The position numbers were made by a program, and so were the translations under genes. Shown here piece after piece: positions 12,901 through 24,900 of a DNA stretch of 32,748 nucleotides. Source of the stretch: Apostichopus californicus (lineage: Eukaryota; Echinodermata; Holothuroidea; Aspidochirotida; Stichopodidae); NCBI GenBank assembly GCA_020650975.1, contig JAIPMN010007240.1, forward strand, positions 1 to 32,748, given 5' to 3'. Under the pieces are notes generated by a model, which was given only the letters and a program-made list of their open reading frames with translations, was not told the DNA's origin and did not search any database. Position 1 is the first letter of the stretch, and each line of letters starts with the position of its first letter.

Positions 12901-15900
12901 AGAGGAGGCCGTAGAGTATCTCAAGACCGTCCTAGAAATACCAGATCCTCTCGCCATGAGAGAACAGAATGCCTACCACCTTCTCTGTGAGGTCCAAAGA
13001 CGGACTAGATTGACGCAGCCTTTCAACAATGTAACTTATCTCCAGGAGAGTAATAAGGGTCCATCTCAACAAGAAAACAAAGACATGATGAAGAAGAAAC
13101 AAGGTGGGGGTTGCCTCTGCATCAACTCGTTCACCAGAGCCGTCCTCGGGGAGATGGGATACGAGGTCTACAATCTTGGAGCTTCTCTTCCGAAAATGAG
13201 AACCAGTTTTTACCACCTCCATCTTGGACTGGTTGCGAAAAATGTCACACATGAGGGCAGCAGTCACCTCTTAGAACCTGGTACGGTACACCCCATCGTG
13301 GAACCCATCCCTCTGGACTTTCACAGGGTCTCGCCTATCTACCGGTTAATTACTTCGCAGGTCAGACTCTTCAAGGATTGTCCTACGGTAGTGAAGCTGT
13401 GCGAACCGGTAGTGGTTCAAAGCGGTCTGAGAGAGGATGCTAATATATATGTGGAAGAAGGACAGGCTTGGAGAGCGTTGATAACGTACCATTTGAACCA
13501 GCCGCCAAGTCTTGAGACCTATTATAAAGTGTCGGCAATGCTTTCCAGTGATCCCAAAATTTTACCGGGTTTGATGGACGATCTGATCATCATGGGGTTT
13601 TCAGGAAACTTGTGGACTGAGATTCGAGTGAACACTTTTATCCATTACGACAAAGATGGAAGAAAAATGTACCGGAAAATGGAGAGTGACGGAGAAATTA
13701 TGGATACTGCCAGGAAATATTTCCCACAGTATTCTGAATCAGACTTGAAGAGAGCCGTTGATTGTTGTCGCAATTATAAAAATAGCAAATAGTTTCATAA
13801 TGTTGTGATATTGAACACATATATGGCAAATGTCGTGCCTTAAGGTAATGCCTTAGTTGTTATTATCTTTTTCACATAAGTTCGAAAAACTTGGCAACTC
13901 TGAAACTCATTCTGTTCATAAATGAAAGCTTCCTAATGAAGTAGGACTGAATAATGGGAGAACAATAACTAATTAAAACCAATTTTCCAAAAAAAAACAT
14001 ATCATCTCGAATAAGGAAGGCAGTACTGATCTTCTGAAGCTGCATTAGAAATCTGGATTCTAAAGTAAATTTGTAATGATGTACAGTATTCTCCAACTGA
14101 AATATATGGGCTTTGTGATGTAATACACAAAAAAATTGGCCACTTCAGCAGATTTTTAATTAACAGCAGCTTTATGAGTTGACTCTTTGGTCAATTTGTT
14201 CATTATTACTGAATCTGAAATACTCACAAATGTGGGTAGTTAGCTTGCCTAGGACTTTCATCTAAAATGTATTAAGTAAATTGACAGTTTTGTTAAAATT
14301 GATATCTGAACGCAGGAAATTTAGCCACGTTTAAGACCATCTTCTGGTGGCTCAAGCTGATTATTTAGAAAAATTTCTGAAGACTTTTCTCTTCATCTTA
14401 AGTTTAATATCATTTTGTATTGCATAACTATGAATTTTGTGTTAAATTAAGTGATTTCTTTTTCTGTAATTTATGCATCTGGCCACAATTGGCTGAATGG
14501 AAAATAGTTGCTACTATAAATAGATTTCTTTCCTCTATTAATGTTGGGATGTACGGTAATCCTATCTGAGTGGCATTGAACTTGGCTTTCCAAGCAATAT
14601 ATACCATCGAGTAAACATGTCTGCAAGGACTACTCTATACCGATTCTCTACGCGAGTGTCAACATATAGCACAAAGTCCGATATAAATGATAACAAATGG
14701 TCAATAGACGCAGTGAGCAGCTAACCTTACCCACTTGTAAACGATGTGGTTGCTTTGAACTTTAAAACCCTAAACATGCAGTTTCATTGTAAACATTCAT
14801 CATGATGTTAACAAGACCACTGCTCCGACTGGGTCTATCTTACCCGCCCTTTGGAAGACCACAGATTTTATTTCTTTCGAGGGAAATCAAGAAAATTCCC
14901 ATCATGTCTTATTCATTGACCCGTTCATCCATAAAGGTAGATTTGAATACATTTCTGATTCGTTGTTATTTGTCTTCAATTTTCGCTAAAACTTGACAAC
15001 CATATCATGTACCTCTTGATTAAAAATGAAAACTTAATTTTTTTCACTTTTAATAGTTCTGCCCTTTACCTCAGACAAATTGAGCCTTACAGTAAGCATG
15101 GTCTTAACGAATGACACTTGCACACTCACAGCAACGTGCCTGACTTTTCCAAATACCGTACATATTTAATGACATGAAAACGATATTTTAGTATCCACTA
15201 CCTTGCAAAGTATTATATATGAATTAGTCTGTAATGAAGGTAAATTAACTTGACTGTGCTTCCTGTTGTTCTGTTTACAGTCTCCAGAATATGAAAACTC
15301 ACAAGGACTGGTTACCAAAGAGGAGGCCGTAGAGTATCTCAAGACCGTCCTAGAAATACCAGATCCTGTCGCCATGAGAGAACAGAATGCCTACCACCTT
15401 CTCTGCGAGGTCCAAAGACGGACTAGATTGACGCAGCCTTTCAACAATGTAATTTATCTCCAGGAAGGTATTAAGTATCCATCTCAACAACAAAACAAAG
15501 ACATAATGAAGAAGAAACAAGGTGGGGGTTGCCTCGGTATCAACTCCTTCACCAGAGCGGTCCTCGAAGTTATGGGATACGAGGTCTACAATCCTGGAGC
15601 TTCTCTCCCAAAAGGGAGAACGACCTTATACGAGACCCATCTTGGACTGGTTGTGAAAAATGTTACACACGAGGGCAGCAGTCACCTCTTAGAACCTGGT
15701 ACGGTACACCCGATCGTGGAATCCATCCCTCTGGACTTTCACAGGGTCTCGCCTATCTACCGGTTAATTACTTCGCAGGTCAGACTCTTCAAGGATTGTC
15801 CTACGGTAGTGAAGCTGTGCACACCTGTAGTAGTTCAAAGTGGTTTCAGAGAGGACGCTAATATATATATGGAAGAAGGACAGGCCTGGAGAGCGTTATT

Positions 15901-18900
15901 GACGTACCGTATGAACCAGCCGCAAAGCTTGGCAGATATCGACCAGATATTAGCACAGGTAGAGAAACAAGTACGTGCTTTACCTGGTATACTACGAGAA
16001 CTTTTGATCGTGGGATTCTCGGGAGATCTCTGGACCATCATCAGGGGAAAGACTTTTATCCAATACGCCAAAGATGGAACACAGACATACCGAAAGATGA
16101 AGAACCACCGAGATGTTATCGATAACGCAAGGAAACATTTCCCACAATATTCCGAATCAGAGCTACAGAATACTGTCGACTGCTGTAACAATGCTGCCAA
16201 GAGTGTGGTCGTTGCGTAATCTTGTAAATTAAAACAAAATATGCATGGTATGCTCATAACTCTACTTATTTTTGGTAATGTTTTGTAAATTATGTGAAAC
16301 TTTATTTCTCTTCTTCATTATCTAGATTTTTACATTACATTCTTGCACTGCGCCCCCAATGACCCTCTCTAAGGTCACTGTCCTCCTCCTCCTCCTTCTA
16401 TATCTACCACTCACAAGTACACAAGTGTCTCTAACAGGATTTTTTCGACCTCTGTCTCTCGCCTGTTTTCTTTTCTTCATTCTTGAGTGACTATTTTAGA
16501 GTCAGGAAGAAGAATTCTTCATTAAGGTTTTGCCTACAGCACTGCTTAAGTAGCCTTGAATTTTCAATGGTATTGGACGACAAATGTATTTGTTCCTTTT
16601 AGGGATAGCCCCCTCATGTTTAGTTTATTGTAGGTGTACCGGTTGTGTGAAAGCTACTAAGAGAGATTAAAGCACCACATTCTTCATCAATGCTGTGCAG
16701 CGATGGTCAACCATGTTGTTTCAAGACCTTATTTCCCCAATTTAACGAATATACCAGTAACACTCTCCTCAAAAAACAATGCACAGCGACCAATTCGAAA
16801 GGCTCAGAGAATCTGGTTGTGGACGAGGTTAAGAATGGGGAACTAGTGGTTCTTTTTTTAGGGGGACGGGGAATAGGGGTGGGATGCTCTAACTGCTTCA
16901 CCACGCCTTCACCACTGCTGTGAATGTGTTTGAGGCAAATCTGTATATAAATGAGGTTTAAGCATTTGTAGTTTTTAAAGAGAAAATTATCAGGCTTATG
17001 GGGTGCATTGTTAAACTATTTATACACAAATTTTTTCCATTTGCTCATGTCTCCACAGATGAGCAAAATTTGGCCCCAAAAAAAAGTACCTCGTTGTGAA
17101 TGTGCGATTATTTACTACGTAACCAAACAAAGACACTTTAGACGGTCAAGACCCAAAACGGGGCTATATATAAAGGGAAAATAAATTATATTTTATTGTT
17201 TAAACTGTCATCCAACTGTCTCCTGTTACCTATAATACTCAAATGCAGTTAAAATTTCCAATGTTTATACTGTAATATTACTATATAGAAGTTAACTTTA
17301 TACCTCACAGATAAACTCAATACCAGAAGTTAAGAATAGTTCAGAGTCAGAGGTCTTTCGTGTTAACAATAGATAACCCCCCCCCCCCTCCAAAAAATAC
17401 AGAACGACACATCACCAATGCATATACATATCTGATTTACAGGTTGATTGAAAAATGACATTTGAAGCTTACCCACAATCCTTGCAAAGTTTTTAACAAT
17501 ACGTGTGATGTCACATTTGGTTTTACAAAACAAATTTCAGGGCCTTTCCTTTGGAAGTACTGTTTAAGGGAAAGGGGTGGTAGGTAATATGATAAATATC
17601 AGAAATCCTCACTGAGGGTGTGACCGTTTAAACGGTTAATCGTTTAACCGGCCGCAAATGCACTATCCGTTTAGAAAATCACAAACGGTTTAAACGGAAA
17701 ATTAAAAAAAAACAAATCAAATACATTTTAAACATGAAAATTATTTAAAAATATGTAAAGAACTGAGTAATGTACTGCAAACTATCAATTAAAAACAGAG
17801 AAACGATGTTTTAGGCATGAATAATGTGTTCAACATAATTACAGTAGTAGGCCAATAGTCATGAACTCATGATAGTGTCGTCAATTCGTTTTCTCAGTTT
17901 ATATTTGTGACATACTGTATATCACCCGTACATGTATATCGATCAATGGCATGGTGAAATCCCCTGTAAAAGTATTTTGACCCTTAAAGACGCAAATGGT
18001 CGTTCTAGAAAGTATCGTAATAACATTAACAACACAAGGCCAGTTTGCTCTCTCAGGTCCGCACGTGTACAGCCATTTTTTTCACACATGGTATTATACT
18101 GTGCCTGTATTGCGGGCGATATTAGCTTTTTACCGTCACGATAAATATATAGTTCAAAAATTATCGCGATATTTCGATAATTACGATAATTTTTCCCCTA
18201 ACAGAATTAGCGTAAATGTCAAGCTTTGAGTGGACGGAGAAAGAGATATATATGGAGGGGACATTCAAAGAGAATATCTAAAAAACCTTACGATATTTTT
18301 CACAAATATTGATGCTTAGATAAGTGCTTCCTCACAATCAACGAGCCGCCCCAAAACTCGCTCCGCTTACGTAAAACTTCTATATATATAACACGTGGAA
18401 AAACCCGAGTTTTTACACACATTATTCCCACTGACATTGGTCACAGAACATAAGAAGGTCATCGACATTCAAACTTCCCCAAGTTCATCGCACCATGGGA
18501 ACGACACAACACATTGAACATGATGTTACATTTTCCCGCCATCTGGACGCCGAGTGTAAATTTTGGTGTCACACCCTTATTCCTCACGGGTGAATCAGGC
18601 CAGACATACTTCGTAAGGCACAACAATTTTCTGAAGCCAAGCACCTGGAAGCATTGAGGGGGACAAATGACAGAGTGTGACGAAGGGGGGGGGGGAGAGA
18701 AAGGGGGAGGGGGATGTGCAAGGAATACCTACTTTTTCTCTCTGAGTATCTGGTTCTCATGTTTCTGTCTTTGTAGTTCCTGTTGGAGGTTATCTAGGGC
18801 AGCCTGCAACTGAGAGTTAGTCCCTGATAATTCCTCCAGGGCATCTCCCATCTTGTGGTTATCCTCTTGAGTTAAACTTAATTCTCTCTGAATAGACCTC

Positions 18901-21900
18901 ACCTACACGGAAGGGAAAATACCAAATATATGAAACACTGTAGATTTAAGTACCTAAAAAATGGGGTGGGATGGGGTGGGTGTGTTGGGATGGGGTGGGT
19001 GTGTTGGGATGGGTGTGGTTGAAAAGAGTCATCACTGAGGGCACATTGACAGCTTGATTATAGCTACAATTGTTGCTTTTGTACATTTGCATCATACCAA
19101 CCAAAGGAAATATTGCAAAAGATGTCTGGATACCTCCTGAACCTACCATCAAGATTACATCATTGTGGTTAGTTTATTGCTTTAAAGTGTTTATCCAAAA
19201 GATTTTGTATTATTATTTTAACCATGTTATTGTTTTACCTTTGCTAATGTATTTTACCATTCCTATTGTCTTCCCCTTGTTATTTTTCTAAGGCTTCTTA
19301 CTGTTTTAACTTGTTTTTATTTTCACCATGTTATTGTTTCACCCTTGCTATTGTTTAACCATTCCTATTGTTTTACCTTTGCTATTGTTTTACCCTTGCT
19401 ATTGTTTTCCCCTTCTTTTAAGGCTTTGTACTGTTTTAACTTAGCCATTGCAAAAAATCTTGTTTCTATTTTAACCATGCTATGGTTTTACCCTTGCTAT
19501 TGTTTTACCTTTGCTATTGTTTTACCTTTGCTATTGTCTTATGTTCTTTGTTCTTCTCCTCATCTTGTTGTCTCTGTACTTTATCCTGCAGATGCTGTAA
19601 ACTCCTTTGGTTATTCTCTCTGTAGAGTAAACAATGGCCACTATATGTGTTAAGTTGTGCACAAATTATGAGTATTAAACAGGAATTTTTTTTTATATTT
19701 CAGTACATACCAGCTTCGAAACTTATCCTTAGTATCCAATTCTGCTTTTATATAAGAAAAATACAAAAGGTTGACAGTTCTATTAAGATTGTAATACGAC
19801 GCTGTAACGATACGTTAGAAGTAACCCTGTTCGACCCCCAGGAGGGAGAAAAATAAAAAAAACTCTTAATATATGTATGCAAGATAACTTTAAGCTATAT
19901 ATTAACTATAAATTGATCTGAAGAATAAACATAACATTGAGTCAATTGTGAATTACACCAACACAGACAAAAAACATCTTACATGATAAAGTCCCTCAAG
20001 CTGATTTTCATGTCAAATTTGGTAACGATAAAGTTGTAAAGCCAGATTCAAATCGCTATGCAGTTCATTAAAAGCTTGACAAGTTTCAGAATTTCAAATG
20101 AAAGAGTTTTTAGTGAAGAAAAGATGTACTTCAAGGTATTTTCATAGAATATTTGCACTTATTTAGGGTTATCCTACTTAGACAGATAAGACATCTCACT
20201 CCTCCCCCAACCGCCCCCCCCCCTCCCCCAAAGGTCAAGAGACCTCCCAATACACTTCTAGGTAAGAAAACCCAACTTGATTTTGGGTTGAACCAACACA
20301 CCTTAATAAGGGAGAAGGTGGTGGAGGGGGGGGGGCACCTTAAAGGGTCACAGAGGGTGTTAACACAGCACTACACTTATTAAATACTTGAGTGACACTA
20401 GTCAGCTATGGTATTATGTCTCATCTTGTCATATGGGAGAGAAAAGTTAACCGAGCCATGGATCACTCCTCATTCAACAGCAAACATTCCTTATATGACA
20501 TAACACAACTTAAAAACCATGCAAGAAAAGAAAGAAAATATTTTCATTTTACAATGAAATGAAACCCTAGTTTCAGCAAGTATGACAACAGTATCAAATC
20601 CTAGTGTTTAACATATTCCTTTTCTTCCACAGTCAATTTTCATCACAAATTTTTGCCACACTTGTATTAATATTCGATTAACAGTTATGCTCCTCTGGTA
20701 TTTAAGAAAGATTTTCATATTTTCTTTTCACAAATTTCACTTTTGTACAGGACCTAATCTGTTGTTAATCATCCAACCTGTGTCCCTTTACTCTTTATGC
20801 TGCTTTTTCGATTGATTTAATACATTTTTCATCGTTTTAAAATTTTAAAGCCCCGTGAAAACAAAAATACAATTCATGAGCTTCACTAGTCCACTTTCAT
20901 TTAGAATAGGATGGCTGCTTTGTCAAAAATGTTGGGAGGGGAAAATTGTTTGATATTCCTCTTTGTATGTAATGAATATTTAATATGAAAAGTGAAAAGT
21001 GCCTAGGGGACGAACATATCCATAAATCAAATTGAAATTCTCATTTATTCAGTAACTAATTTCTAACCTGGTGAAAAAATCTGGGACGACGTTTGCTTTC
21101 TTACTTTGAGCAACCTCGGGTAAAGTTTCGTCAGGAGACAGAGTCAATGTGAAAATATGTTTATAGTTGCATTTTCTACTGAAATTATCTATCACACTTT
21201 TCATTTGTTTCTTTCTGGGGAAGACCCCAAAGCCCAAATGATTTTCACAAAGAGAAAGTGGCATTCCCGCTCCCCCCCCCCATCTCAATCATCAATTGAG
21301 GGGTCTTTTATATTCAGTCTGGCAAGAATCAGACCACTTCTCCTGGTGTACACCCCCTCCACCACCTCCTTTTCAACCTTACACAATAGTTCAAGAGTAT
21401 TTATTAGCACAACCTTGCATGTAGACCTTATTGTAGACACACTTTGCCTTAGAAAATATCATCCAATACATCCAAACTTTTAACTGTTTTGGATGGACAA
21501 GAACCCCCCCCCCCCGATGGGATTTGACCACAACTACAACGGGCCACACCCCTCCTTCATAAAATCCTTCATTTGCCTTAAGCCTCTTCAACACATGTGT
21601 GGTCAGAGTAAATGGTCCGAAGGTCTCTATAAATCATGGCGCCGTGGTCAGTGTATCACAACAAGTTACCATACCACCAGGACTCTGATCTCATTTACCT
21701 CTCCTGTCTTGCGGATGCGAGTTCCCTGTCTTTCCTTCCCAACTCCGTCTGGAGGGATTCCATTTGGCTCTGTAGATTGTGGTGAGAACCCATGACGCTG
21801 TCCAACATGGCAGCCATTTTGGAATGGTCGGCCTGTACATCTGCGAGTGATTTCTGTAGCCCGGAGACCTGCGAATAACCAAACATAAAAATAAACTAGG

Positions 21901-24900
21901 GTGCTAATGTATGTATTGCATAGTTACTAGGCCAAGCTCAGAAACAAATCAAAGTTTTCAAGCCAGATTTCAAACCGGATTGGAGGAAAGTGGATCAGCT
22001 AGATGCTTTGTGCCAGGTTTTGACCACATCTTTGTAAATGTTTCTGGGGCAGTATTTGATATCGTTCAGATGACCTGAGACGACCTTTGACCATATTAAA
22101 AATGAATCACTTTTGCGGCCCATTAACTGATGATCCCCATGGCCAACTAAAATCATAATAACACAAAAACTGGCAGAGGAGTAGGCTTTGATACAAATTT
22201 CACGTTTGACCTCATGTGACCTCAGCTGACCTTTGACATCAAAAGGAAGTACAACTTTTACGACCAATCACTAACTGTACATTGTGACCAAGTTTGATAA
22301 AAAATCAAACATTAACCCTAGGAGGAGTAGGCTTTTGCTTGATTTCACTGTTTGACCTCTCTTTGACCCCAAATGATCTTTGACCTACTTTTTGCTGGCA
22401 TGAGTATCAACCTATCGATATGCGTCAATACCTCACCATGTCTGACAAGAAACGATCAAACAATAAGGGCACCGTGGCCTTTCACAACTGTCGACAGACA
22501 TACAGACAGACAGAAGCATTGCCATGACAAAAGCTCAACTAGTTGAGTTAAAAAAAAAGAAGAGTATTCATTACCCAACAACTCTGCTAATGTGATCTGG
22601 CAATTTGTGGGAAATTCTAATGTCAGGCAGTGTGACACTTAACGAACAAACCCAAAACTATTCCAAGCTACCAGTAGCAAATGGCATTTCAATATCTTGT
22701 TTCTAACAACAAACATGGCTACTTGAAAACAAGCAATTTAAATAGTTTGTATCGGGATAGACCCACACAGTAAAAAAGTCTGAGAGACTGAGATGTCATG
22801 ATGACAAATTGTTTTACTCTTAAAAGGTTTTTACTCTCTTTTTTATAAGCTTGATTTCTCTTTCATATGTAATACATTTGAAAACTTTTCATTTCTTCTT
22901 CATTTTTTTATTTTTTTTAAAGTAACCTCAACTCAACGCATCATGAAAATGGTATGTTTATGTGAGGATATTATCTGTCTTGTTCGAAACATGATTTTGA
23001 CGATGTGAAGCCAAACTCGATGTCACTCGCACCCGTCTGTTTTTTATAAATTCATAATAATTCAACCAAAATTTCATACGTCATATCTTTCTCATCAATA
23101 TAATTATGCAGATCTTCGCCTAATGATGAAGAATACATGGATGCCAAGCTGCAAAACAATTTTTCGGCTATATAGAACATCACTAATTTTTACTTTCGTA
23201 TAATTGCCACCAGGGATCTCAGGAAACTTCTATTTCCATCTGGAATATCCGACGAGCTTTGATATATTGAAAATAGCGAGTGATAATTATTTTGAGAAGC
23301 CTCGAGCTAGCTCCAATTACAGAATAAACAAACCTAATTTTGGGCGGAAAATTAATAAAACAAATATAATCTAAAAATATAACTTCCCTTAAAAACGACT
23401 GAGGACTGAGGAGTGGTCTTTCCAAACATGAATAATGTCTATTGGTTTGTGAAAATTATTTTCTTATCAATTTTCTTATCAGTATTAACGCTGCAATTTG
23501 CATTCCATTATAAACATGTTTGAGTTATATCTTGAACATGAACAGTTGCAAACAGATGATGTGTCGACAGTTGGATTTGTCAATTGTTTAATCTTTACGC
23601 TGGCAAAATGTGGGTGAAAAAGTTCCTTGCCATGATTGTGCTATTGTTGAGTTCCCATTAACCCCCCACCCCCAGCCCCCTGAAGTTGATTTCCTCTGGC
23701 AAGATTGGTATCGTTTTGCTCGCGTTTACGACCGAATGTACACAACTGCTTTAAAATGACCTTATTGGTTCTGTTTAATGGTAGATTTTCATCTTACTAC
23801 AGTGACTGAGGTCAAAGGGTAAACGACAATGCTGTTTTGTACACTGTGAGGTTCATGAATGAAGGGTGTGAATGTCGAACATGCTGTTATGTAGCCCAGA
23901 TTCAAGTCTTCATGAAGGGAGTTTCCGATGAGATATGAAACTCCATGGATTGCCCTCTTGTTGTTTATATTTGTATTTATTTATTTATTCTTTTTTTTGG
24001 GGGGGGCGCTTCCGACTGCCATCCCCCAGCTAAGGAATATTTATTACCACCGAATTGAGGTGGGAAAGCTCCATTTGGTACATCATAGTAATTGTTATCC
24101 TGATGTCACTAGGTCAAATCAAATTCTAGCCAAAAGTCTTTTCAAATATTTCAAATTCAATTCTTTTTCGAGAGAGATATGGGAGAAATAAGCCTTTCTT
24201 TCTTTCTTTGTTTTTCAATTTTTCCTTTATTTTAAAACCTTTCTTTAATACAGAGTACTACCCTGAATTGATGTCATCGCTGTGTATTCTTCCTAGCAAG
24301 ACTCACAGAATGCAACGAATCCCTTGTACCACATGCTTTAAAAATATGATGAGCGGGAGGACCCCAACAAAAACTTTGTCTGTATCTAACCATTTCTGAT
24401 CCTTATAGCAGATTTCATAGGTGACAATTTCACACTTCCTGCGGTAGCGTTCACAACTGAAGACAAGTTAGCGCATTTACAACAAGTCAACAACTTATAA
24501 TTATTAGTATATTATTATTATAACTGCTATCAAATCACCACAACTTCTCCTCGAAGAAGGGGAAAATGCTTTTGAAAGGTTGAAACTTAAGATGAGCACT
24601 GGTCTTAGTTGATTCAGGTTTGGACTTTCTTTGATATTTTGAAAGATGGATCCAAAAAATATAAAACAAGACTTATTACTTCAAACCTGCATCTGCAAGT
24701 AAATGGTTTACAGGAAGTAAAGTCAATCTCCCACTGACCTTTATCTGTTCCTGGTATCCCCTCTCCTCTAGTTTACGAGATAACCTCTCCGTTTCCTTCA
24801 CAGCAGCATCGCGAGCTTGGATGGCCATCTCAAAGTCTCTCTCCTTCATTTCAGATGTATTTTGCTCCTGAGGAAAGAAAAGTAGAACACACACGATATT

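Noticed and set aside
24540-24595. Second hammerhead-like stretch (CGAAGAAGG to GTTGAAAC)
   Set aside because: The helix II arms do not pair well and the CUGANGA box is altered.
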